From Elysia marginata (taxonomy: Eukaryota > Mollusca > Gastropoda > Plakobranchidae), in the NCBI GenBank assembly GCA_019649035.1, contig BMAT01003691.1, positions 332,774 through 354,489 of the forward strand: a stretch of DNA of 21,716 nt, in the 5' to 3' direction. The notes beneath the pieces are model-generated. The model made no database searches. It was not told the DNA's origin and saw nothing but the letters and a program-made list of their open reading frames with translations. Numbering within the stretch: the first letter of the stretch is position 1; every line of letters starts with the position of its first letter. Below are positions 9,432-18,878 of this stretch, piece after piece. The translations under genes were made by a program, and so were the position numbers.

Positions 9432-11212
9432 GATAGATTAGGCTTTGTATCTTGCACTGGAAACTTTTCACATCCTATCATACATAGCGGGGTTTTTTTT
9501 AATTTTTTTTCTGCTAGTTCAAACATGTTAACTGATTTCTAGGATGGTTATCATTTTGCTTTGATAATGACTCGGGGATATTCAAATTCAAGAATTTTTG
9601 GGATAATTCTGTCAGGTTTATGTCATTAGAATTATAAAGAAGGTCCTTTATATCAAACAATTTGTATTAAATACACGGTCTATGTCTTTGACAAATATGT
9701 GTAGAAGCATTTTCTGGGACATATTATGTCTATTGGTAATGAAATTGGATCGCAAATTATCGTTCCTTTCCGAAACCTTCCTCTTTGAAGCCAAAAAATC
9801 TGACCTATATCTGAGTAGGGTCACATGAGTCTTAAGAAAACATCAATCTCTTCTGCCTTTCCTCATGCAGATTGCGCGGTTTTGTGTGTGTTTGTGTGTG
9901 TGGCACAGTAGGAAAAAAATATTACGCACCAAAAACAAAACGCTCTTATAGCACTTTGATACACACTTCCGCATCAACAGAGAGTACCACATTGTAGATA
10001 TAGGTCAGAATCGTTGTAACGGGGGGTGGTGGTAAAAAGGGTTCATCTAGAGCAGGAGAAATTCTCTAAAATTTAAAATCGTTTTGCAAATTTTCGATAG
10101 GATGACATTTTATTCTTAATTTATAATTATGCACTTGTTTGGCGACAAAGTCAACTTTTAATTTGTTTAAGCAAAGGTGTTTCTAAGAGAAGCACTCAAT
10201 AGTTATTTGCGCTTAATAAAACATTTTACTTTTAAGTGACTTTGAAAGCATGAAAAGCCGAAGCGGATTAGAAAAAAAAATACTATAAAATACAATTTAA
10301 ACATAATGGGTTGCTTCCTATGTCTAGTGCAGTTGAATTTTTAAAGACCAACGCCTAAAAAAGAGACACTGTTTTAGTGAACTCGGTTAAACTACTTTTA
10401 TGTCCGTAAGAAGCAGTCAACAGAACCTTTCGGCTCCACGACGATAACGTATGACGCGATATCACCCATAGGCAGTGTGGATCTTGCAGCAGATGATTGA
10501 ATAACGGACCATCAGTGCGTTTATCTTTAGATAGTTATCCTAGATTTCCTCTCTTATGGGTTTCGTACTCCTGAGCGGGCCCGTAGCGCATAAACTCTAA
10601 CAGGAAAAGTTAAGATACATCTAAATTTTAATCATGCAATATCACTATGTACAATATCTGAAAGTTGGCCTTTAAGTCCCGTCTCGCAAAAAAGAGGATG
10701 AATCAAAGAAAAAATAATAAACGGAAAAAAACCACTAAAAAACTAGTTGGTACTGTTACTCTACGCCTTTTAATCGAATTTTTAATCGAATATCGATTAT
10801 ATTGTCGCCTCTATCACGTAACGGCGTATGCACAATTTTGTCACTTTTCAGGAGAGGGCCTTAAATGAGAACTGTTTTTAAGAAAACCAACGATAAGGCC
10901 ATATAATTTTATCGAATAACTCGATCAGTTTTAAAAGTATCTTCAAAAAAATTTGACATAAGATAGACCAAGCCTTGAGAAATCGGATTGTATCGATAAC
11001 TCAAAATCCGCCAATTTTGCACATACGCCCTAAGTAATAAAGGGCGACGATTTTTTCGTCGAAAAATATAACTAAGCTTCAGGGGTCTCAGATAAGATAA
11101 AACGAACACCACCATGTAAATGTTGTAACATGGCTTGATACGTTTGGTACTCGAATCTATAATTAAAAATAATTATGAAATGTAGAATATTTACTCTTTT
11201 TCTTACAAATCA
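9432..11212. other. Gene-free AT-rich DNA
   Basis: Contains the GT repeat, a G run near 10021-10026 and a slightly GC-richer unclassified patch (10425-10600). The Lys-rich open frame at 10665-10868 comes from A-rich sequence. A direct repeat of TTTTAATCGAA occurs near 10765-10790. Confidence 0.45.
9882..9902 (+). repeat. Short GT repeat
   Basis: TGTGTGTG-TT-TGTGTGTG, an interrupted alternating purine-pyrimidine run. Confidence 0.7.
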
Positions 11213-11400
11213 GGTTAAGCGTTGGCGCCATCGAAAGGTGGTTGGCCGCTGTCTGGTTCAATCCCCAGTCCCGGCTATATTTGACTTGCTCCCCTGTGAC
11301 CACCCAGCACTTGATGGGTAGCGGGGTCTCTTAAAACTCGACGAAAGTAAATACGTCAAGGAAAGCAATGAAAAACTACCTTGCTATGCTGTGTGCCTGA
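11213..11400 (+). mobile_element. Possible second tRNA-derived SINE type
   Basis: A GC-richer island in AT-rich DNA. It has a B-box-like GGTTCAATCCC at about 11260-11270, then CCCGGC, then CACCCAGCACTTGATGGGTA, a pattern that recalls SINE heads and bodies of other invertebrates. No clear A box and no second copy exist in the window, and no target duplication was found, so this is a suggestion only. Confidence 0.35.
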
Positions 11401-12368
11401 AAAATAAGAACCCTGCTCATTGTTTCCTTACGTTTGTCTCAACTCTGGGGAAATTTACTGTACTCTACGCTTCTCACAAGTCTAAATCATGAAGATCCTT
11501 AAGCTTTTCATAGATAAGAGGAAATTCAACAAATATCTTTAAAGAGCAACGGAATTTTAACGGTCGTTACATTTAGCAAAGCTTTTTCAAACATTGAACC
11601 ATAATTCATTAACACTGGTTGTATGGTATCCTTTATACCAGTGACATCTTCTTAGTTCAAGCAAAGGCAAACTAGCTATTGTTGTAAGTACTCAAATGAC
11701 TATTATTGATTTCCATACGCGCTTTTAAAAGCAGAGGAGATACATTAGAGATAAGGATGATATTACAAGCCGATGGTCTATACCATTTAGCCATATTACT
11801 TTTTTTCCTTTCCAGGAAGTTGGTTACTCTTTACGCCACACTCTTAAAAGTTCAAATTTGATTACTTGGGCAAACCCATTAGTACATAGTTTATCTAATA
11901 CTAGCAACTGTTTTTATTACATGTAGGACTATGGCATATAAAACCAAAATGGATTTAAAGGTGACCTAATTGATTTAACATGAAGCATAAAAACGACGTA
12001 AAGGAAACTAAAATAGGCACGTAATATGAAGCATTGTTAACTAAAATTAACTATTACATTCTTGAACATCAAATCGAAAAGAATTTAGTCTAAAGTACAC
12101 TTAGACCAGCAATCTTTACGACATTAAAAGTACTCAGAACGTGAAAAGACTCAAAAATAGATAATAATTACGTTAAATTAGGGGATGGGGGTGAAGTCAA
12201 ACAAAAAAGTCAAGCCTAAAAGGGTCAAAAACCGACTGCAGGTATTAAAAATCAAGCACGTGTTTAAGGGTAAAAATAATAGAGATTCTTAACACTTTGT
12301 GGCAATCATATACACGTAGGCCGAATAATTTAATCATCAGCTTAGCAATCAAAATATCACGTATTATA
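11401..12368. other. Gene-free AT-rich DNA
   Basis: No coding sequence, RNA gene or shared repeat recognised. Confidence 0.5.
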
Positions 12369-12557
12369 GGGCTGCTCCATGAGCTTTTAAAAAAATATTT
12401 GAGAGTAGTTCCCTTTGGGCAATGGTGAGCTTTTAGGCTTAGATCCATCACTAAATTATTAGAATAAACTACCTCGCTCACAGGAAAGTTCACTGGTGAG
12501 CCCATCTTTTCAATTTTACACACAAATAAGTGTAGTCCTAAATCAGTCCCGTTCCAC
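12369..12557 (-). repeat. Dispersed repeat family C, copy 1
   Basis: Matches 17656-17840 in direct orientation across its whole length. Shared landmarks on the + strand are GGGCTG[C/G]TCCATGA, GGCTTAGAT, GAATAAACTACCTC and GCGAGCCCA-like. On the minus strand both copies are open over about 40 codons with the shared residues CKI-K-GSP-N and EVVYS. One-base indels near the start of the shared block shift the frame in one copy. It is more likely a fragment of a transposable element than a gene. Confidence 0.7.
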
Positions 12558-14049
12558 AACTCTTTACATTAGGAAATAGACCATTTGCATACACTACCAG
12601 AAAGGTATCACACAAAGCAAACAGTATCATCATTTAAAAATTACTTTAACCTTATGTGAACGACTGTAGGGCTACTTATTTAGTAAAATTATACATTTAT
12701 AGCTAATGTGGAGAGATTTTGAGATTTAAAAAAGTTGAAAGAGGTAAAAAAGGGTCGTAGTATGGATGAATAAAATCAAAAGTCATCACTCATAGCGAAA
12801 CCAGTCATAGTTAGCAGAAGTATAGCAACGGCTGTAGGTGGGAAGAAAAATAAGAGGAAAATTTATTTTGTTCTTATGTTTGTGAAGGTAATAAAACTCC
12901 TCATTCTATATATGCCGCTAAACCAGCAAAGGTAAATTTAAAAGAATCGAGTCACATACAATATTAGACGCTAAAGTTTAATGCTGCCAGATAAAAAAGG
13001 CATTTTGCGCTTGCAGAATATCACCGTCTTGTGTAACCAAAGAAACGTATATAATCTGCAGATGGGCATCCATCAATACACACAAATCTGAGAATACGTT
13101 GAATATCGAACTTAATCAACACGTCGAAAGCAAGTTTAGTGTTACTTACTTTGCATCATGGGAAACTCCGAAAAGACAGTTCACTTGGTTTATTTTTTTC
13201 GTCTTGGTATTAATCCACTAGTGTAACATTTCAGGCTCAAAATGCTCCAAAAGTTTTGACAAATATTTTTGAAACAAAGCACATAAAAAACCTCATAGAA
13301 AAGGCCAGTGCTGCTGCTTTTCATGCTTATTCACTTCTTTTTGAAAACTAAAAATGCATCCCATCTCTAACTATTCTTTGCCTCACCGATGTCCTTACAG
13401 CTGTCATCACTGCTAAAAGTTTTATTTTTGGCTTAGCTATTATAGATTCATTAATATTGCTTGATATCTACTCTCACAGCTATAACCGCCATAGAAAATG
13501 TAGGGAACTATTGATTAGTAGAAACATGGTATTTATTTTTGGGGAATCGTACCAAAGGGCGTTGTTCGGACAGTTTCATGTACATGCAATTTCCACTGCT
13601 AATTTCGTATCTTAAATTTTTTGAGTACTGCTGCTGCTGCTACTACTACAACAATTTCTACTATTGCTACTACTACTAGTGCAGCAGATTCTAGAATGAA
13701 TAATATCGGCAATGATTTATCCTAGTTTGCTGTTATTTTTCTTCTTTTTTGTTTGTTTACTTTTAGCCCATCACGCAATCGCAAATCGCACCGTTATAAC
13801 TCTTTAATAAATTTTTGAAACAAGTTAAGTAAAAAATTCAATTTTTATCTCTTCAAAATATTTGCAATCGATGAGAAGTTTAACTCGTTCTGATCCCTAA
13901 AGTCAATCTATCGAATGTAAAAAAAAACTACGGAGTGTTTATAAGGTTTTGTGTTATATTTATACTGTCAGTTTAGTAACAAAAAATATCTTTCTCAGCT
14001 ACGCATTCAAATATTTGAAAGATTTTAAAGGTAAGGAATTACCAGTTGA
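12558..14049. other. Gene-free DNA before gene 2
   Basis: Only the trinucleotide microsatellite stands out. No receptor exon fragment or third paralogue was found on either strand. Confidence 0.5.
13626..13687 (+). repeat. CTG/CTA trinucleotide microsatellite
   Basis: CTGCTGCTGCTG followed by CTACTACTAC, an interruption, then CTACTACTACTA and GCAGCAG. Non-coding context, about 700 bases upstream of gene 2. Confidence 0.85.
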
Positions 14050-14110
14050 AGAAGAGAAGTAAGCTTTAAGTGGAAGTGCCCGAAATGTCAGCCTTTAGTA
14101 TGATCCTGCT
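14050..14110 (-). repeat. Dispersed repeat family B, copy 4 (partial, inverted)
   Basis: On the minus strand it reads GGATCATACTAAAGGCTGAC followed by ATTTCGGGCACTTCCACTTA, close to the family core. It lies about 230 bp upstream of the gene 2 start codon, in the opposite orientation to copy 1 upstream of gene 1, so the two insertions are independent of the gene duplication. Confidence 0.62.
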
Positions 14111-14298
14111 CAGCACCAAGAAAGTTATATCAACATTATTTGCATCTTGGCCAACTCAAATGAAGCGCAGCATCTTTCTAATCAACGCAAAAGTTGATTA
14201 AACTTATTTCTATTTTAAGTCAACAAAAATTTTTATTGGAATAATTAATTCTCTATATGGATCGGTAACTATTTCAATCTAACATTTTTATTCTGCAG
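14111..14298 (+). other. Proximal upstream region of gene 2
   Basis: Probable leader intron or promoter ending in the acceptor-like ttctgcag. It carries AATGAAGCGC (14159-14168) followed closely by ATCTTT and ACGC, an order also seen upstream of gene 1 at 1561-1602. Confidence 0.4.
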
Positions 14299-14527
14299 GA
14301 GAATTCTGACTATTGAATGGTAGGCATCTAAAGACACTAATGATGCTCAGTCTAGAAAATGCGACAGACATTAACATCACCTCCGGCCCTACAACCCCAT
14401 ATTTTTACACCTTTCTGGACGCCAAGAAGCGAAAAGTAGTAGAAATCGTGATGGACTATGTGGTCATCTTCGGCATCTCTGTCATTGGCGTTGTCACCAA
14501 CACTCTGGTCATTCTAGTCTATACCAA
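14299..14527 (+). other. Gene 2 first coding exon with short 5' leader
   Basis: The 5' edge is proposed from the acceptor-like tttttattctgcag ending at 14298, about 41 nt before the first ATG. The exon encodes the N-terminus and TM1 and ends with two bases of the Lys codon at 14526-14527. An in-frame TTG at 14313 extends the open frame upstream but has no counterpart in the paralogue, so it was not chosen as the start. Confidence 0.6.
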
Positions 14528-14621
14528 GTAAGTTAAGTGAACTCTTGTTTAGGTCTGAGAGCATATAAAGATATAGAGCAAAAAGGGAAAGAATGAAAAA
14601 AGAGGAAGAGAGAGAGTGCGG

Positions 14622-14661
<40 letters not shown>

Positions 14662-16189
14662 AGAGAGAGGGGTAAGAGAGATAGACAGAGAGAGAGGAGA
14701 GGAACATTTTCTAATTTAGTAAAGGGTCAGCGATTAGTAAGTACAAAAAAGGAGGGAAATCAAGTTTTTATTTTATTTTTTTAATCAGTTTCCTGCCTCC
14801 CAAATCGATGAAATATAAGTTAAGTGAAAATTGGGCAGCTGATACGTGTAGAAGGTTTGTAATGCATGGTATGCTTTGCTTCTACAAAGTGTTGTATAAT
14901 TTCAAGAGTTTAAGTGTTTGCAACTAAATAAATCAACCTTCGTTTTAAAATATTATCCAAACAGCCTGACCAGCATTTCAAAAGTAGCAGTTTTAAAGTA
15001 GAATATGTTTCAAGTTCTTCTCTTTCATACCATTATTTCTTATAACATCTGACAATATAATATTAGTAAACTTTTATGGGGTGTCGCGTTTTTTGTTGTT
15101 TTTTTGTTGTGTTTTTTTTGTATTAATGAAAAAATTAAGTTCATTATAGGAATAATGCATTATTTTATATGTTTAGATTAGATATAATTTTTGTTAATCA
15201 GTTTTGTAAAGTCTAAGTTCTAAATCGACGATTTCATTTTATTATTTACATCCAGACAAGGATTCCGAGAAAGCGTGGCAGTTTCCATGACAACCATCTC
15301 TTTGTGGGATCTCATCAAATGCATTGCAGGGATCATGAATACTTTCTCCGGGATCCTGTCGCTGTTTGACCCAGTTGCTGCCCAGAGCTGGCAAAACATC
15401 AGCACTGCTGTGTTTAACTATCTTATCTCCTTCAGTTCGTACGTGACAAGTGTGATGGCCGCCTACGTGGCAGTAGAGCGGTGTCTGTGTGTCACGATTC
15501 CTCTCAAGGTAAAGTGGCTACTCACGCCGCGCGTGACTCTCATCTCGTGTGTGGTTATATCGATAGTGGTATTCGGAGCCTTTGCAGTAATGTTTGGCAT
15601 TTACGACATTGTGTGGACTTGGAATGCCTCGCTTAACGCCACTGTGGCGATCTATAGAAAGAGCGATTTTTATGTGAGCAACGAGGTGCCTTTGTTCGCC
15701 TACTACAACCTCTCGGGGATTCTTTGGCCGCTGGCGGCTTTTCTTGTTATCCTCGTCGCTACCATTATCATTGTTGTGAAGCTGAGAGAAGGATCAAAGT
15801 TCAGAGTTGGAACACAGACGAGCACTTTTTCCAAACAAGGTGAGCACTATTCCAACAGCAAGAAGAGTGGGTATCAAGATACTCACGTGCAGAAGCATCT
15901 GAAACGAGACCGTCAGGTAGTGAAGATGCTACTCGTGATAATTATAATCTACATTGCCAGCCTTGCTCCGAGAATAGCCAATTACCTTGCCAAGTATTTT
16001 GTTTATGATTTTTATTTTCTGAGACGCCATCACTATCTATTTGAATTCGTAACATACGGCGTTTTGTTTGCAGACTCGTCTAACGGAGCCGTCAATTTCT
16101 TTGTATTCTACACAATGAGCTCTTCTTTTAGAACTACGTTCAGAGCGATGGCATGTGCGTCAAAGAGCTCGCCGTCCTTTTCAACATAA
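14340..16189 (+). CDS. Class A (rhodopsin-like) GPCR, molluscan chemosensory-receptor-like, paralogue 2; join(14340..14527, 15256..16189), 373 aa
   Basis: Tandem paralogue of the receptor about 9.6 kb upstream, same strand and same intron position. Two adjacent ATGs occur (14340, 14343); the second has A at -3 and gives the gapless match to paralogue 1, so the mature start may be 14343 (372 aa). Numbering from 14340: N-glycosylation sequons Asn7 and Asn12 in the N-terminus (absent in paralogue 1), TM1 about 37-61 with Asn54, ICL1 KQGFRES, TM2 Asp81, ERC at 137-139, ECL2 sequons Asn186, Asn190 and Asn214, ICL3 about 247-279 (eight residues longer than in paralogue 1), TM6 SLAP (298-301), TM7 NGAVNFFVFY, helix 8 with Cys363. 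The TM3/ECL2 disulfide cysteines are missing here too. Expected to be a plasma-membrane G-protein-coupled receptor, possibly chemosensory; ligand unknown. No frameshift or internal stop, so it appears functional. Confidence 0.92.
14528..15255 (+). other. Gene 2 phase-2 intron (728 bp)
   Basis: Donor AA|GTAAGT at 14528, a textbook site. Acceptor tttacatccag ends at 15255. Joining the exons gives AAA Lys followed by QGFRES, exactly as in paralogue 1, with the same phase and codon position. The intron is half the length of the paralogous one and shows no obvious sequence match to it. It contains a long purine (GA)n tract near the donor and a T-rich stretch around 15088-15120. Confidence 0.9.
14602..14702 (+). 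repeat. GA purine microsatellite inside gene 2 intron
   Basis: About 100 bases almost wholly purine, with a pure (GA)n core at about 14626-14656. It starts some 75 bases after the donor site. The 63-residue Glu/Arg-rich open frame starting at 14593 is a by-product of the repeat. Confidence 0.92.
15256..16189 (+). other. Gene 2 second coding exon (ICL1 to C-terminus)
   Basis: Covers TM2 to the C-tail and ends at TAA 16187-16189. Codon use differs at many synonymous positions from paralogue 1, yet 15315-15360 is base-for-base identical to 3917-3962. No canonical AATAAA was found in the kilobase after the stop; only weak variants such as AATATA near 16373 are present, so the 3' end is unresolved. 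Confidence 0.9.
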
Positions 16190-16855
16190 TTACATCTGAC
16201 AGAAAGGGAAGTTACTAGAGACTATGCATTATCGACCCGCTATGAAGATGAAGCCCAAAGGGGAGGAAATCCAGTAAGGCTTATGAGCTAATGGTTTGCT
16301 GCAAAACCCATGCTGCCTATGAATGTTTATGTCGTACGTTATCGTCGTCCTGGCGCAAGGCCTCTTTTGACGAATATAACTGGGAAAAGAGATAAAATAG
16401 AAATTATGTTTTAATATTAGACAATATTTGTGTATCAGGTAGTCAAGGTTATTGAATAAGACTTGAGTATGACAGTAATTATGAGCAAATTAGTGAACGT
16501 GATTATTTAGGATACAATTTATGCATCTCGAAAAAAAATTTGACAGATGGAAGAGTTACACAAAAGTGAAAATGAATTATATTATATAATAGGTACAATA
16601 GCAAAGTAGGATCCCAGGTCTCAGCCCAATTGTTCTTCATTTGGTCATCTACTTTAACTGGATTTAAAAGTAAACTGAAACTGTGCAAAAGCAGATACTG
16701 CGATATTCCTATCCTACCTAAACTCAATCAATAATAAGGACATTACAGAGGAATCCTTGCCTTACACGAGCAGTAAATACTATAGAATTTTACAGTATAT
16801 AAATCAATCAATCTCACCCTTAAGTCTACCTTGAAACCTCACCCTCTACCCCCAT

Positions 16856-16902
<47 letters not shown>

Positions 16903-16968
16903 TCTCTATCTCGTTATATCCCCTCCTTTTTGTAACTTATAACCCTTAGAATAGAAAATTAACTACTA
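16190..16968. other. 3' region of gene 2
   Basis: Presumed 3' UTR, then AT-rich DNA and the TC microsatellite. No canonical polyadenylation hexamer seen. The minus-strand open frame at 16503-16727 has no recognisable content. Confidence 0.45.
16850..16913 (+). repeat. TC microsatellite
   Basis: (TC)n run with flanking CCCTCCC and CCTCTCTATC imperfect units, about 660 bases after gene 2. Confidence 0.95.
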
Positions 16969-17096
16969 ACAAGGTCACCATAGCACGAGACGGAGCTTAA
17001 AATTCTTGGTCCCGCGGTGACACTGGACAGTCCCATATGGACTGGGTTTGGGGAAGTGCTCACCCGCGACTCTTTGGAGCGGAGGGTTTAGTAATG
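16969..17096 (-). repeat. Dispersed repeat family D, copy 1
   Basis: Its reverse complement matches 20618-20755. Shared landmarks are AAACCCT, CCCTCCGCTC, AAAGAG-CGCG, GCACTTCC, GTG[T/A]CACCGCG and CTATGGTGAC. It is GC-rich compared with its surroundings. No open frame or pol III boxes were recognised. Confidence 0.68.
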
Positions 17097-17655
17097 TTCT
17101 ATTAATTTTACTTACACCATGCCTACCTGTAAAAACGTACATTATTGGTCAAAAATGTCTAACAACACAAATATAATATGAGGTTATTATTCTTTTTTGT
17201 CAATGTATCGTACCGTGCAGCATGACAGCATGAACTAACAAAAATTATCTAATCATCTAATCAAACCTGGTCACAAAAAGAATAGAAAGCACAGGGGGAA
17301 AAGTAAATTATGGTTTTGCTGGCTTCTAAACCTCGTTTGTTAAATTCTGCATTTAAAATTAGAATCTGGTTGAGATCGAGGTCTAGAATCTAGATAAAAC
17401 GATCTAAAAATATGAAGAAAAGATGGAAACTAATATAGATATCCAAACTTGAGACCTAGTTTTCTTGAAAATTGTTTTTATCTCGGGTCTGGATCAGACT
17501 TGATTTCGCCTAGTTTTACGTGTCGTGTTTTCACTTCGTTTAAGCCTTAGGGCCTAAGGTCATGGCGTCAAGTTTGAACTGCGCTCAACGTCATTGAAAT
17601 TTTTCGCCCATATTAAAGTAGAAATCTTTTGGTTCAAAGTTTAAGCACTTCTTGA

Positions 17656-17840
17656 GGGCTGGTCCATGAACTTTAAAAATTCTTTAATGGTAGTTGCCCT
17701 TGGGCATGGTCAGTTTTTGGGCTTAGATTCAGCACCATAGTTTTTGAATAAACTACCTCACCCACAGAAGAGTTTGCTGGCGAGCCCACCTTATGAATTT
17801 TACACCCAAGGGAGGTTAGTCCTGAAACAGTCCCATTCTC
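17656..17840 (-). repeat. Dispersed repeat family C, copy 2
   Basis: Direct-orientation partner of 12369-12557. The open frame at 17673-17936 (-) includes this repeat and extends beyond it. The extension shows no homology to copy 1, so the frame is probably fortuitous. Upstream DNA (about 17360-17580), rich in TCTAGA/AGATCT and ending in the palindromic CCTTAGGGCCTAAGG, weakly resembles 6236-6430. Confidence 0.7.
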
Positions 17841-18540
17841 TATTATGACCACGGCTCTTATAACTGTGCATTCCCAACCGATAACAACCATTGTTTTGGG
17901 TTTTTTAAATAGAAGTCTCAATATTAGATACGGCAAAAATAGTTTAGTAAATTAAAGACATTTGTCTTCCCTCCCCAAGAAATGTTAATTTTCAGTACCG
18001 ATCAGCCTATCATACCAAATTATTGCCAAAGACAAACAGTGAAACCTCCGCACGCCCACGTTACAAAAGATGCCTATTGTATGATAACGAGCATGACATT
18101 AGCACAAGAGACTAGGCCTCCTCCTCCTACAGCTATTACCCTAGTAAAACATATAAGAACTTGCTGTTGGGATCTACAAGATCAAGTTCCCCTTGACATA
18201 TTTGTGGTCAAATTTCACACTACCGGATACCATTATAATGCGTGCTAACCGATATCCTATGTGAACAGAGTAAAACTCGTCCGTTCACATAAGAAATATA
18301 TGAAACTAGGCAAATTATTAGGGCGATGCTTTGTATAAAACTAAACTCCGTAGAATATACAGTACAAAGAATCTAAGTTGCCATTTTTAATAGTTCTTAC
18401 CTAAATCTACCTATGGGTGCGGAATTGTGCATCAAAAGTGATTTAATTAAGCTGCGTCACATTACATAGAAAACAATTGAAATGAGTCCTTAAAATCCTA
18501 TATCCGACAAAAATATTAAACTATTCACTTTACAAAAAAA
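17841..18540. other. Gene-free DNA with one unremarkable open frame
   Basis: The open frame at 17982-18248 (+, 88 codons) shows no domain, signal peptide or membrane segment and no repeat homology in the window. It is left as unassigned. Confidence 0.4.
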
Positions 18541-18878
18541 TGTGGAGAAGTTCCTTTATCCCTCCAAGTACTTGAGTCTAGGTGGAGACTGTTTGGACAC
18601 ATATTAAGACGAGATCCGTGCATTCCGGTAAACGAAGCAAGGTAGTTCTATTTTGTAGAAAACAATAAGAGACCAAGGGGTAGACCAATAATAACACTTC
18701 CAGTTACTTTAAATAACGACCTCAAACACGTTCCTGGCGAGAAAATCACTTTAAGATCACAGAAAGACCTGGATTTAATTCGAGACATTGCAGAGACGAA
18801 TGAAGGACCTTCATCGTGAAGATAAGAGGAGCAGCTGAAGCTGTGCGGTCAGACGACCCTACAAGCAAGCGGCTGTAG
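18541..18878 (+). mobile_element. Non-LTR retrotransposon (LINE) ORF2 C-terminal remnant
   Basis: Conceptual translation from 18541 gives a degraded reading with SRWRLFGHILRRD, an in-frame TAG at about 18646, then NNKRPRGRPIITLP, NNDLK, and KDLDLIRDIAETNE. After a frame change it ends AAEAVRSDDPTSKRL at a TAG (18876-18878). The GH-[IV]-LR and RGRP motifs followed by TLP are characteristic of the region behind the reverse transcriptase domain in LINE ORF2 proteins. The stop, the frameshift and the absence of the polymerase domain upstream mark it as a 5'-truncated dead copy. The short GAT-rich tract after the stop may be the remains of its 3' tail. Confidence 0.75.

Noticed and set aside
10665..10868. 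Lys/Arg-rich open frame that could suggest a small basic protein
   Set aside because: Composition follows A-rich DNA, the start is not ATG, and no motif is recognisable.
14593..14784. Glu/Arg-rich 63-codon open frame in gene 2 intron
   Set aside because: Created by the GA microsatellite within a well-supported intron.
15275..16189. Stand-alone 304-codon gene starting at GTG 15275
   Set aside because: It would lack TM1. The splice to 14340-14527 supplies it with the correct phase.
17673..17936. 87-codon minus-strand open frame as a small gene
   Set aside because: Its C-terminal half is repeat family C, shared with 12369-12557, and the N-terminal half has no support.
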